Origin: Fusarium oxysporum f. sp. lycopersici 4287
Taxonomy: Eukaryota; Ascomycota; Sordariomycetes; Hypocreales; Nectriaceae
Reading direction: 5' to 3'
NCBI RefSeq assembly: GCF_000149955.1
Contig: NC_030997.1
Location: forward strand, 806,001-870,000
DNA: 64,000 bases
How positions within the stretch are numbered: position 1 is the first letter of the stretch; each line of letters begins with the position of its first letter. Positions 52,689 through 63,931 of this stretch are shown piece after piece. A program made the translations under genes and the position numbers. The notes under the pieces are model-generated. The model had not been told where the DNA came from, searched no databases, and saw only the letters and a program-made list of their open reading frames with translations.

Positions 52689-53740
52689 ATGGCCTCTTCT
52701 CCGCAGTTTGACAATTCATTTCTTCTGTACACTTTTTGCTTGATTAATTGTTTTCGTTTGTATTCTCCGCTCGCTATAATGTCTGATTCAGCCCATCATG
52801 CCCATCGGGTATTTGTACCCAAGATCCAGATTATCGAAAACAACCCCCTTTCACATCTTCTACCATACGGCTCCTTAATACTTACTACCAGCATCATCTG
52901 CATTGTTCTCCTTACCAACTGTCTCGAGCGATGGATCCTGCCAGCTGTTTACAAAGACATTTGCCAAACTTTCGAACGAACAAAAGATGAAAGGCGACGG
53001 CGTTCTTTCGTCTACTTCCACGTCGGCAGCATCATTCTTTTCTGCGTTCTTTGCAGCGGATGCTATCCGATGATGTATTTCCTCATCGGCGATGCCAAAT
53101 TCTCTACACCATTCACCAAAGGCAGTTCTGTCACCATCGGCGACAGCCTGCTTGTTCTTTCAGAAGTCTACAGTTCATATTACATCTTCGAAATCTGTTT
53201 TCGCACCAAGTTCGCAAGCCCACTAAGCATTGCACATCATACCGGACTGCTTGTCATCACACAGACAGCGTTGAGTCTTTTCGCCGATCACAATAAGCAT
53301 CGCGAAGCTACACTGGAGTTCTACATGTGCATGGTCTGGGGTTAGTCAACCAAGCCTCTGCAATCTCGCGAGTCGAAATATGCTGACAACGTCTTTCTTC
53401 AGGTACATTCGATGTCATCGTCGAGCTCCCTATCTTCCTCATGATGATCGTCTGGCGAATCAAGCGCCACAACACTCTCTTGTTGTCTCGTATGGCCTAT
53501 ACGTGCTGTGTCTGGCAAGTTACAGGAGCTATAACCGAGGTCGCCGTTACGATATATCTTCTCAACCGGTCGTGGCATCGCTGGGGCCTCGAGTGGCGTA
53601 TCATTACCCCCTTGGTATTCTCCCTGTGGATTACGACCCAGCTCTACGGAGCGTCTCGACTATATCAGATGGGACGCGGTGAGCGACAAAAGCTGAAAGC
53701 CAAGGACGAGTTGGCTTTGACGCAAGAGGAGAGCGTATAA
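52689..53740 (+). CDS. Multi-span membrane protein, possibly TLC-like
   Basis: Two exons (52689-53340, 53403-53740) join to 329 residues. About seven hydrophobic segments can be seen: LILTTSIICIVLL, SIILFCVLCSGCYPMMYFLI, a segment around SLLVLSEVYSSYYIFE, a weaker TGLLVITQTALSLF, FDVIVELPIFLMMIVW, YTCCVWQVTGAITEVAVTIYL and ITPLVFSLWIT. The stretch SPLSIAHHTGLLVI, with adjacent histidines after YYIFE, resembles TRAM-LAG1-CLN8 (TLC) proteins, which act in lipid metabolism of the ER. This assignment is tentative. A second ATG at 52779 would remove a short hydrophobic N-terminus. The C-terminal tail is charged and cytosolic. Confidence 0.78.
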
Positions 53741-53871
53741 TTGGACTAAACACAACTTTATTTTTACATAGATCTGGATTTCACAGTCACATACCATTGC
53801 TAGCCGAATACATATACCCAATGTTTAGATAAAACCTGTGCTGCACAAAGCATCATGGCGCATTATCCACT

Positions 53872-54372
53872 TCAATCCTTAGCCGATGACTTCTTCTCCA
53901 GCGCTCTGGCCACCATAACAACAATCTCTTCTGTAGCCTTACTATCCACAAACTCGAGTACATCCGTAATCTTTTCCCCACTCTCATCCAGGGTCATGAG
54001 AAACATGTACTCTCCCCGCTTCATCCACTCTTCATCGTCATCACTGTCCCTCAAATGCTTATGGAAATTGGTCTCGGACTCTGCCCATATGAGAACCTGT
54101 CGTAGCGACGGATTCGGCCATGTCTGCTTGATGGTGACAGTGAAGGAAGACATCACCTCTCCGACATGTTTAAGGCGAGCAATCAAACCGTGACGATCTA
54201 TCGGCCCGGGAAGATTGGCCGAGGTTGGCGCAAACCGGTGATTATACTCGTCGCTGAGGATGCGGGACAGGGCTTCCGTGTCTAGTGTTCTGAAAACATC
54301 GATGTATGCCGTTGCAGTCGCAGTCAAAGTCGATATAGCTGGCGCGCCGTTGGACTCGCTCGTGGAAGACAT
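53872..54372 (-). CDS. NTF2-like (SnoaL-type) small protein
   Basis: A single exon encodes 166 residues. The pattern of an N-terminal helix (ATATAYIDVFRTLDTEALSRIL), then DEYNHRFAP, GLIARLKHVGEV, and alternating strands (TVTIKQTWPNPSLRQVLIWA, GEYMFLMTLDESGEKITDVL) fits the alpha+beta cone of the NTF2/SnoaL-like superfamily. Such proteins often act as cyclases, isomerases or dehydratases on small ligands in secondary metabolism, but many have no known activity. The EFVDS segment near the C-terminus is typical of fungal members. The start ATG at 54370-54372 is the first in frame. A CGGATGTCCG palindrome lies 134 bp upstream. Confidence 0.8.
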   Translation of the reverse strand: MSSTSESNGAPAISTLTATATAYIDVFRTLDTEALSRILSDEYNHRFAPTSANLPGPIDRHGLIARLKHVGEVMSSFTVTIKQTWPNPSLRQVLIWAESETNFHKHLRDSDDDEEWMKRGEYMFLMTLDESGEKITDVLEFVDSKATEEIVVMVARALEKKSSAKD

Positions 54373-54921
54373 AGCGACGAAGCGATGGGCGTCAGAAAGA
54401 GAAAATAAGTCTACAGGAGGCGCAGAGAATGTCTAAGGAGTATAGATATATTCATTTGGTCATCTCACTAAGTTCTCCCAGTGCATTCATTGGAAGCCAG
54501 ATATACGGATGTCCGTAGCGAAAGCCTTAGTTACCGACACCGTCGGACTTAGGGCTTCAAAATAGCCGGTAATCCCTGCGTCGGCCGAATTAGTTCCATA
54601 ACGGACGAATAGGGATCAGAGCTGAGTTCGGATTGGTAATGAAGGAATGACCTACAAGGCGCCAAGCGTAAAGGACCGCCTCTCGGCCGAATTCACAGTC
54701 TGTACAAGCGAGACAAGAAACTCATTGCATGTCAGAAGCCTTACGCAACTAGTGTTCTTACTATTGTGCAGAAAATTGCAATAAATGATCCCATGGAAGT
54801 TCATCGAGAATAAGCTTATCTAATACTTCCTATTTCGACTTATTTACTTCCTATGCGCGATCTGTTGAGCCTATTTCTGGCGCCCCTCCCTCTCAGATCT
54901 CACCACGAAATTTCACACTTA
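54373..54921. promoter_or_regulatory. Promoter region with CGG-type palindromes
   Basis: The 549-bp gap contains CGGATGTCCG (54506-54515) and CCGACACCGTCGG (54534-54546), which are candidate Zn2Cys6 sites upstream of the NTF2-like gene, and several TCGGCCGAATT words (54582, 54684). No gene is seen. Confidence 0.45.
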
Positions 54922-55563
54922 CTACAGCGATACACCAAGTCCCTCTGACAGGGAAAGTGATTCCAACTTTCTGTTATTGCCATGTGTCTTCGCCAGACAC
55001 TTCTGAAGATCGTTGTCTATGATATGTGTACAACCTTCAAAGCAATCCTTGCTGAGAAGGCATTCCTTGAGCCACTCCAAAGCATGAACAGCCGAAGTCA
55101 AGCTAGACGTGCTTTCTGGTATCAGTCGAGCTGTCTTGGTGCCTGAGCGCTGGGCGGGATCTCCGGGAAGGGTCCTCATCAAAAGCCAGGGAATGCTTCG
55201 TTCGCGCTCGCTGGGAGCTTCCGAGTCGACGCCCGAAACTACTATGGTCAAGCCGTGTTTCGGGTGGTTATGTTGTCCATAAAAGGCTCGAGCCTGTTGA
55301 GTGGCTAACAGCTTTTGATTCGATTCCGAAAGAGAAGATCTTGAGCTTTCCGAGCTCAGATGTCTCATTGCATGGCGACAAGGTAGGCTTCTCAAGTCGA
55401 GCGGTAGAAGAGGCTTCAAGCTACTGAGTACATGACGACACAACCGGCATGTCCTCACAGACTTGTAGAGATTGAGCAAGTTCTTATGTAGCGCAAAGCC
55501 ATGCTGAGAGACAAGCTCTTCAATATTCATCCTGGCGCACGTATCGCACAGAGACTGATCCAT
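54922..55563 (-). CDS. Truncated HET-family protein (pre-HET region only)
   Basis: A single exon encodes 213 residues. The N-terminus MDQSLCDTCARMNIEELVSQ and the following SVRTCRLCRHVLSSL are the Cys-containing leader found ahead of the HET domain in many fungal HET proteins, and LEWLKECLLSKDCFEGC corresponds to the WL-x2-C region that normally comes just before it. In such proteins a YVALSYCWG block follows; here a stop occurs instead, and the 549 bp downstream contain no HET motif in any frame I checked. It is therefore probably a gene fragment or a stand-alone leader protein of unknown activity. Confidence 0.65.
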   Translation of the reverse strand: MDQSLCDTCARMNIEELVSQHGFALHKNLLNLYKSVRTCRLCRHVLSSLKPLLPLDLRSLPCRHAMRHLSSESSRSSLSESNQKLLATQQARAFYGQHNHPKHGLTIVVSGVDSEAPSERERSIPWLLMRTLPGDPAQRSGTKTARLIPESTSSLTSAVHALEWLKECLLSKDCFEGCTHIIDNDLQKCLAKTHGNNRKLESLSLSEGLGVSL

Positions 55564-56667
55564 GCTGGAAGACCATTATAATTGATCTGGTGATTTTGTT
55601 GCCCGATATGAATATGAAGCGAAGCAAATATCAAAGTGTTTTCGAATGATGATCTGCTGTCTAAGCAGCTATTAGTTATTGAACGAATTGCAAGTCGTAG
55701 GACTATAACTTGCTGTTTTCACCATCAGTCCTACCCTTGTATGGTAGGTTACGATAGGTTGGGCAAGTTCCGTCCCGTCGACAGTACAATATGAGTAAAA
55801 AGAAAGTCTAAGAGGTTCCCCAACCCCTCTCTAAGGGCCTAAACTCGAAAGGGAAGGATCATCATTGTAAGTGGTGCAAGGCTGACAGCAGCACTAAGTC
55901 AGCCCCAGGGACATAACATAAACCTATACGCGACAACCAAGCATATACTCTGTTTCCCAAAGAAAAGTATTTCTGTGGGGATATGAAGCAAACAATGCCG
56001 ATGGTTGAGGGTTGCTAGAGCTATCATGGAGAACCTAGATAGTATATAGGACCGGTTATAAGGTTTGGTACAGATTAAAATGAGTTGCATTCACCCTTGT
56101 TGATTCAAGCCCTATGTATTTTTGGTCTTTGACAAGTTAAATCTTTTAAGAGGTGATGCTGAAATTTCTCATTTGTCACCAGATCACAATGATATATCTT
56201 GCAGGATTCACCGACTCATCTCAAGTAAGACTTTATCGCCTATAGTCACAAGACCTCTTAGATCCCTGCCAGCAGTACTATACTAGGTTTTGAATTCCGC
56301 GATAGGTACCAATGAAACGGCAAAATAAGTTACTGCCATTGGCACTTCAAGAACATGGAAGTAGTTTCTGCTCCGCGGACTATGCGATTGCTTCGCACTT
56401 GTGGCTGAAAATGTTTGGACGGGATGAAGAGTATTGAACTGATGAAGGCCGATCGACATAAGGGTTTCTGTGGGATATTTGATAGAATAAAGATAGCCCC
56501 ACGTGCTTTATTGTAGTGCTAGGAACCGTGAACTCTATCTTGTGCTTAGATAGGCGTCTTAACGCCTCTTCACCATTGAACCTCGATGTTATGTTGAGCC
56601 TTGACGAAGTATACCATTTCTTCACACAGACTCTGTAGCCATCCCACGTACGGATTGTGTGTCATGC
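55564..56667. other. Intergenic region, about 1.1 kb
   Basis: AT-rich sequence without recognisable genes, RNAs or MITE copies. It lies upstream of the HET fragment and beyond the 3' end of the SDR. Confidence 0.45.
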
Positions 56668-57635
56668 TCACTCCACAGCCATTCTAAATTTGAGCAGATC
56701 CCGTTGCTGAATTTGTTGGAATTTCCCCTGCAACTCTTCGACATCCCATTTGCAAGATACCCATCGTCCATTCAGGGCCTGTCTACGCTTTTCCAAGTCA
56801 AGTGATTTCAAGAGCCATACCGAAAAAGCTCCTACAAGATCCGGGCTATCATTTAGGACTATCCTGAGTAAGCAAGTGGCTGTATGTACTTGGGATGGAA
56901 AGACTACTTACGGTGCTGAATATCATTCGATGCCGCCCGTGAAAACTCGCTCTGCATTCCACCGGGGTGTACACTAGCAACAAAAATGCCCTTGTGGGCG
57001 TATTGTGCATGTAACATCTCGACCATACGGGCTTGGGCAAGCTTGCTGGTGCAATAATGAGATGTTGTGCCGAATCCGGTGAGACCTTGAGCTGAGATAG
57101 AGCTGATGACAACAAAGCTGCCCTTGCTCTCTAAGAGGAAGGGTAAAAGATGATGTGCGGCAAGCCATGTACCCAAGCAGTGTGTAGCGAAGGCCTTTTG
57201 CACGTCCTCAAAGTCTTCTTCAAGAACTGTAGCCTTTGAGAGAGGACCCGAGAACCCACAGTTGACGAACACGGCGTCTAATCTCCCGTTGAACTGGCTC
57301 TTGACAGTTGAAGCAATGTCGGCCACGCTGCCATTGGAAGTGATATCGCACGCAACAGAAGCAATCTTGATGGATGCATTGATGTCACCAACCTCCTTGG
57401 TTGTTGCCTCCAGCGTCTTTTCTGTTCGAGCCGCTATAATTATCCCCGCGGCACCAGCTTTGGCGAAAGACCTTGCCAGCCCGGAGCCCGCAGCTCCTCC
57501 AGCGCCGATGATGCATACGACAAAGCCCTTTGGTAGTCCTGCGCTCTTCGGGTCAATAGCTGGATATTGTTTGTCGTGTATCGTCTCGACAAAGTCTCTG
57601 ACTTGCTGGGCATTCGTTAGGCTTGGAGTAGACAT
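56668..57635 (-). CDS. Short-chain dehydrogenase/reductase
   Basis: An NAD(P)-binding oxidoreductase of 304 residues in two exons (57635-56912, 56858-56668). The intron acceptor must be the second AG (56859-56860 on the opposite strand), because the first would create an immediate stop. The cofactor loop is IIGAGGAAGSGLARSFA, a variant of TGxxxGxG with an insertion-like GAGGAAGSG. VNCGFSG replaces NNAG. The active-site serine region is VVISSISAQGLTGFG and the catalytic motif is HYCTSKLAQ (Tyr and Lys). The C-terminal 60 residues (SVWLLKSLDLEKRRQALNG) include a helical tail typical of fungal SDRs in secondary metabolism. Substrate unknown. It is divergent from the F-box-like gene. Confidence 0.85.
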
Positions 57636-58347
57636 GGCTTCGTGCTGGAAAAAGTATTCGCTGTTGGAAGAAGGGCACCGTAAATGGATTTTAATGATAA
57701 AACAAAGACTGTTCGTGATCATATCTCTTCAAGTCCTTTTGTGGTCAAGTGAATGTTGTTATACCCCCGCGATCCCGGATTTTGCCATTAATCCCGGAGT
57801 TGCTCAATTGGGCTGGTCAGCCCTGCTGCTGTATGTCAGACGAGACTTGAGCGATCAACGTGTGGCTTGAGGCTGGGAGTACGGATTTATCTTATCTCCG
57901 CAAAGGTTTAGAGTCATTGTCACCGTACTTTCTGTATTTGTCCGGTACAGTATATTTCGAAACATTAATTACCTACCAACTTGGCACTGACAGAAACATT
58001 TGGCTTGATCATAGTGGTAGCGAACCGACATGGAGGAACTGACCATTCATATCCGCAGCTGGCCAATGTCACTCTTACTCAAGCAAGTCATACATGACTC
58101 GTCACAGCTGGTTGGGCACATCATTGCAACCTTTGTTGGGGCAGCCAGGACTCACTTTTCCCCTCTGCATCAATGACACTACTGACATCCCCGACCCACA
58201 ATTCCTAGCATTCTTTCTCGCAGGCAATTCTAGATAGACCGTCGCTCAAACAGACGCCGGTATACCATAAAGCAACAGATTTTTATCTCGCAAAATGCCT
58301 TAGAAACTTTGGCAAGTCTGCCAGGTAGTGATCAAAGAGCTCCAGAT
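57636..58347. other. Intergenic region, about 700 bp
   Basis: It should hold divergent promoters of the SDR and the F-box-like gene. An open frame from 57262 on the plus strand overlaps the SDR and is its shadow. Nothing else is seen. Confidence 0.45.
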
Positions 58348-58686
58348 ATGGTTATTCATCCACCCCACTTTGAACGCCTTCCTTTAGCTATTCTGCATCA
58401 TGTTCTTCTCGCTTTTGGCAGCACCTCAGAGCAGAAAGCTCTGATTCGGGCATCGCCTGTAATCTATCGCTACTATCTTCAGCGTCCAACATTTTGGCTT
58501 TATCGCTGTCTGAAATGCGAATTAGGGCTTGGTATACTTGACGCCTGTTCCGTGCATTTGTCCAACGCTGCCGATTTCCGACCCAGTCGCACAAAGGAAA
58601 AGTTCCTCAGTTCCTTGAGACTTACGACGTGCAGCGCAGAGAACATTATAAAGCAAAACCAATCCCCCTGGATAAATATCAGATAA
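58348..58686 (+). CDS. Short F-box-like protein or fragment
   Basis: About 112 residues from ATG 58348. HFERLPLAILHHVLLAFGST followed by EQKALIRASPVIYRYY resembles the F-box motif (LP-x2-I/L-x3-V/I-L) and its second helix. F-box proteins in fungi normally have a long C-terminal part, which is lacking here, so this is likely a truncated copy. The region after the stop shows no continuation in other frames. Confidence 0.5.
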   Translation: MVIHPPHFERLPLAILHHVLLAFGSTSEQKALIRASPVIYRYYLQRPTFWLYRCLKCELGLGILDACSVHLSNAADFRPSRTKEKFLSSLRLTTCSAENIIKQNQSPWINIR

Positions 58687-58897
58687 TTCCTGCTGTCACT
58701 TTCCACTCAAAGATAGTCAAGCCACTCGCATATCGATTTGCTACATGGGCTCAAAGGCACCACGACACGTTAATTTCTCCGACACAGCTTAGAGTATTGA
58801 CATAATATGTTGAGGGTTAATCTGAATATTGTGATAACAGCACATTCTTCTGTTTTCCCCAATGGATAGAAGCTGCCGTCTTCGCCGTAGTACCATA

Positions 58898-60291
58898 TTA
58901 GAAGAAGCTGAGCATATGTAATCTTCTTTCTTTGGTCTCCATCTTTGAAGAAGTATTCATCTCTGCCCGCTTTAGTGCAAGGAACCAGTCGATATACTCT
59001 TGACCAAGAACACTATCTGCCCAAGCTCTGTCATCTTCCAGCTCCGTCAGTGCAGCCTCAAGAGACGTCGGAAGAAGTTTTGTCAGTCCCATTTTCTCTC
59101 TTTCTTCATCGGAATACATCAATGTGAATTCTAAATGAATTAGCAGACATCAGCTATCTCGACTTCGGTAGACCTACCAGCTGCGTTTGCGATTGTAAGA
59201 GGCTTGGAGTCGAGGGCGGCACCAATGATCGCGGCTACCATGGCATACGAGTTCGAGGTAGCGTCGTTGACGCGGATCTCCCAGTGGTTCTTGGTGACTC
59301 TTCTGACAGGCATGTCTCGATTATTGTCACCCCATCCCACAAGACCGCCGGTACACATTCTGCCGATATTGACTCTCTCATAAGAGTCAACCTGGCACAT
59401 GCCCAATGCCATGAGTGCAGGGATATGGCTCAATATGCCCGCCAGGGTGTCATCAGGCTTCCAGTCTTTATTCTCCTCAGTTGGGGTTGCCGAGATGTGA
59501 ATATGCTGTCCGCTCTTCTGGCCCTGTTCTCCGTCGTATGGTGTCGGATAGAACGTGGCAAGAACTCCATACTTGTGTGCCACATTCTGGATTAATTCTT
59601 TGGCGTAGTAATAGGTATCCACGGCTTCAATGGGAGGAAGAGGAGGGAGGGCAACTTCATAGGCCGATGTACCGTACTCTTTTATCACCTGCTGAACTTC
59701 AATACCTGCTTCACCGAAGGCAACAATAATTTCGTTGAGTATAGGCCAGACTTTGGAGCGGAGAGTACCCAAAGTACCAGCCACTCCCGGCTTTGCAGGT
59801 TCAGCTGCTTCAAGGGTTCCTGGAACGAGAAGACAGAATTCCAACTCAATGCCAACAAGGAACTTCAAGCCGCGAGACTCTCCAGCCTTTTTGACAATGT
59901 CATCCAAGAGGAGTCGGGCATCAGTATTCTGAAAATCCACAGTACCAACGCAACGAGCTGCATTGCCGATTCCGGATGCATCATGCTTCATAGTTCGGAT
60001 CGTGGAAACATCAGGGTATATCTTGCCCTTACCGTTGAAAAGAGCGAATAATTGAGGGATGAATTCAGCGGTTGTAGGTACGAGTGTATCCAACGGGGCA
60101 CAATAAATGTGACCACCAGATCTCACGAGGTTCCTGAATCGTGAAGCAGGGAGTAATCTGGTCCTTATAATTCCACAAATATCAACCCATTGCAATATAA
60201 CGACTTGTACTGAGTGGTTTTGATTGAAGAATTCCTCAACTGATCCTGCAGCACGGTTTGCATGCGTCTGTTCGTGAATACTGGTTGACAT
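58898..60291 (-). CDS. Glutamine synthetase-like protein (FluG C-terminal type)
   Basis: An ATP-dependent amine ligase of the type I glutamine synthetase fold, related to FluG and to gamma-glutamyl-amine ligases. Two exons (60291-59178 and 59130-58898) give 448 residues, normal for a single-domain GS-like enzyme. Metal-binding GIELEF is at about residue 146, the glutamate-loop/ATP region is GQKSGQHIHIS, and NNRDMPVRRV with the following HWEIRVNDATSNSYA supplies the phosphate-binding Arg and C-terminal Glu. The 47-bp intron is needed because the first exon would otherwise stop after EVEIADVC. The N-terminal amidohydrolase domain of FluG is absent. The true substrate could be glutamate plus ammonia or a different amine, so the enzyme name is left open. 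Confidence 0.85.
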
Positions 60292-61122
60292 TGTGAGGAA
60301 AAGACCAACGTGAGATCAATAGAGAGAATTCAGCAACATGAAGCCCTGGACCATTCTCGGAATTTCGAGCTGGCTGCAGAATTTATATGCCTATCCCAAT
60401 CTGACACCGGGATTGAAAAGAGATGGAGATGAAGTAAGCCACCATTCTAGAAGCTGACCTGTGACCTTCCTGTCTCGGACAGTGAGCTGAATCAGCCGGT
60501 GACACTTCTTGCCTTATCGAGTAAGCCCTAGGCCTCCTTCATGCCGTCAGACGGCAGAATAATCGTGTTGAAACAGCTTGGAGCTCCGAGGTCCTGCGTA
60601 CTGCTTTTTAGCTGTTGTAACACTCCTCAGCAAACGGTCTTCGGACCTTAGAGCAGGATGACCAAGTAAGCTCATCAAAAACCTCTTTAAGATCATCATA
60701 AGTTTACCAAAGACTTCTTGTCTGGCCGAGACCCTTATGTTTCTTACCTCCACTAGACACCATGGGATGAATTAAGATCGTGGTGTTTCGGAATTCCGTT
60801 AGCGTCCTATTTCCTAAATCAGTGATGCAAGTGGTGCTATGAGGGAAACAACCATTACCGATATGGAAGTGCATAAGCACCAAGTTGCATAGAGTCAAAT
60901 AATGGGTATCATTCTTCGCCCTGTCTCTGATAACAAAACGGGGGAATGATGTACAAATGAACAAGAAAATGAGTGGCAAGTCACATCACTATCGCATGGG
61001 GAATGTTGACTACGTTTCCAGGTCTTCCAGGCACCCAGTTGCTATCATGGCTTATTGTACTATGTATTCTTTCCGTTCATGTACATTCAGTACTGTCAAT
61101 ACTGCCCACTCCATCACACTGC
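60292..61122. other. Intergenic region, about 830 bp
   Basis: It should contain the GS-like promoter and the 3' flank of the CxxCH gene. No gene or RNA is recognised. Confidence 0.45.
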
Positions 61123-62922
61123 TCACTCGACCGGGCCATCGTCCGTTGGCTCCTGTCGACCCTGGTCTCTCTGCGACAGATCGGAAGCACCAGCCAACTC
61201 CGAGCCAATAACATATCTTGTCTTGCGGAAGACACTCTGCACCAAAGTCTCATGATCCTCCTTCCACTTCTTGTAGTTCGCCCAACCCACCTGTAACTGC
61301 AGCGAGTAGTCGGCACTCTTGACCTTGCTCTTGTAGCTGGGATCATACTCATCCGGATTCTTGGGGTTGACTCCCTCGTCGAATGGTACACCACCCATGA
61401 CGTTTCGGAAGTAGATCATAACATCACTAAAGGTGTTACCTGGCTTTGGCTGGGGGGAAGCTGCCATGGTAAGTGGCGGTACCATGCCGTAGGTTTGTTT
61501 GACGCCATTTTTGACCTTGCCATTGTACATCGGATGGGACGTCGATGTTGAGTGACAAGAGGCGCATGCCGAAATGAAGTTGTCGGCTGGGCCATTCATA
61601 CGGCCGTTCCATCCCCATGTGGGCCGTGTGCCGCCCTCTCGGATTCGAATCTTCTCTGCTTTCGGGTTGATATAGCATTCTCGCGGCTTAGCCACGTGGT
61701 GCTCGGCCTTGGTCTCCTCATAGACCTTGTTCGTTAACCAATGGTCATTGCCCCACTGAAGACCGACAAGAGTGAGTCTGTCCCAAGGCTGAGTATTTCA
61801 CAACGAAGTCAGCATGAGTAAATCTTTCCTTGGTTATTGGGAGTTACTCACGCCTTTCCCGGGTTCGTCTTTGTTGTACATGAAAGTGCCAAAGACCCAT
61901 CCAATTGGTGAGCGCTTATCGACGACGGCGAAGTCGACTTGGATCAGACGAAGTGGCGATGCGAAGTCATTACGCTCTTTGCCATTGCTTGTTGACTTGG
62001 AAATGACCTTGTCGCTTGTTAGAGATCACAGTCCCGGTGTCATAGTCGGCACAACTCACTGCATGCATTGTTGGGGCCCCATCTTGAATGGGCATCTGCT
62101 CAGGCGTGGAGTTGTTCAATAAGATCTAGTCACTGTCAGTCATGATTTTCCACCAGTGTAAAGCGATTTCCTACCTTGAAAACACATGTTCCGACTGGAA
62201 ACTCTTTGTTCTGGGAGAAATCAGGGTTATCGGGATCCTTCCACATGTCACCAAAGACAGTAGCACCTGGAGGAATGTTAGACGAAGACAGATTAAGCAT
62301 GATCAGATATACCAGTAGCGTTGTAGAATCCAACTGCCCAATTTTGCAGGGTGTCTTTCTGCGTCGCAGCAAACTCTCCTGCAGGTGTCGCTCTCTCGAA
62401 TGTGAAGCCATTGATGGGTTCACGCTCGGTACAGTTTGAGTTTGGGTCCCGATAATGCATCCAAGGCGCATGGTACCAATCTCGGACTGTGTTCTCATTG
62501 AGACGAAAGTCTTTCTCAACATTGCCATCAAAACAGTATTCTCTGATAGTCTTAGCAAACTGTTCAGGGTCCTTCTCGTAGTCGACCTTCAGCCATGGCG
62601 CATTCTTGCCCTCGAAATCACCGGGCAATCCGGGGGCAGGGATCAGTGGGGAGGGAGCGTGGGGGAGTGAACCATCCTTCTGTGCCTTGAGGCTAGCCTT
62701 GAGAATGTCCGAGGTGGGATAGTCGTTACGGATCTGCCAAGGACTGAAGCCAACAGGAGTTGGGTGAATGGAGGAGGTATGGAACTGGACTTGTGCTTCA
62801 GTAGCCTGCAGCTTCTGGCTGTCACTCTCTATCAGCGATGCAGCAAGGCCTGTTCCTCCGAGAGCAGCGCCTCCGGCTAAGAGCTGGCCTCGAGTAATAC
62901 CCGCCAAAATTCGGAAAGCCAT
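61123..62922 (-). CDS. Putative c-type cytochrome (CxxCH protein) with bipartite presequence
   Basis: Five exons (62922-62313, 62266-62175, 62125-62060, 62007-61852, 61788-61123) join in frame to 529 residues. Near residue 383 lies ISACASCHSTS, whose CASCH matches the CxxCH haem-attachment motif of c-type cytochromes. Other conserved-looking blocks are FSPWQIRNDYPTS, VRDWYHAPWMHYRD, QNWAVGFYNATGATVFGDMW and GWVFGTFMYN; I recall a similar set in bacterial cytochrome c-like proteins, from memory only. The N-terminus MAFRILAGITRGQLLAGGAA has arginines, no acids, and a hydrophobic stretch to about residue 30, like the bipartite presequences that deliver proteins to the mitochondrial intermembrane space. 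Mitochondrial haem lyase would then attach the haem. The electron partner is unknown, and a chance CxxCH is possible. Confidence 0.8.
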
Positions 62923-63931
62923 ATTTCTGATTCACCAAAGCAGAGACTGGAAGAACAGATAATCAGAGACAGAGCACGCTCAATTGTGCGAAAGACTGGT
63001 TTTTAAGGGCAAAGACCCCTACAGAGATGGCTTTTGATAGAGACCTGCCCAGACCCTAGCCGCTACGAGAAGCAAAGACTAGGCTGGCGGCGGCTGAGCT
63101 GAACATCCCCGCCGACCATTGGAATCACTCCCAATAACAGTATTAATTGGCGATATCTCAGTGGCTCGGCCCGTCCCCATGACTAAGTCCCGTTCTGGGC
63201 CCAGGAACTATCCCTTGTGGCGCGAACGTGGCTCGCTGACCTGAGATAAATCACTGCCGTTTGTGTCTAAGGAACCTTCAGGGGTCTCGTAGCGCTGAAT
63301 CCGATTGGCGGCACAAGTGCAGCTGAACTGCTATCACACTTTTAGTGAGTGCAAGATGACTTTGAGCGAAATCTCATTGGTCAGGAGCCGAGAGCAGAGG
63401 AACTACTTTCAATAGGCAAATCAGTAGTTCAGTCACATTCTTACACCAGAGTTTCTTTCCAAATCGATGCATACGCATGCTTAATACTATTTATGCATAC
63501 TGTGCTTTTACAAGGACTACGTGTTAAGCCGTTTCGTACTTATGGAGTAGGTCGTGTGCCTTAAATATGCGTTTGTAAATCGTTCCTCGCAAATCTTCCA
63601 GCGTTACTGTCATCAAGTTTCACCATTCGCCATGCAATGCATATCGATAAGGCAGCGGGCGGTGAAGATGCACGGTCAGTCTTTCTAAATGAAACGCATC
63701 TAGGTAACAGACGCCCGCTAGGAGATCTTTCAGTGACGAAATAAAAGAGAGACAGGCCCATGCGATGGTTTACTGCCTATTGTTCTTTGTTCAGGCGCGC
63801 AGCGGAAGAGGATGAATCAGACAAAGAAAGGGTTTCCTAAACCTGTTCAGTGATGAAGAACACAATCGTCACAGATGAAAGAGCGACAAGGTATACAAGG
63901 TGAATACGCTGAACAAACAAACTGAGCCTCT
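62923..63931. other. Intergenic region, about 1 kb
   Basis: It should contain the promoter of the CxxCH gene and the 3' flank of the gene at the right edge. Short open frames here have no ATG start or recognisable content. Confidence 0.45.

Noticed and set aside
57262..57870. A 202-codon plus-strand open frame
   Set aside because: It lies opposite the SDR coding sequence for most of its length and only mirrors its codon pattern; the SDR has clear motifs and an intron.
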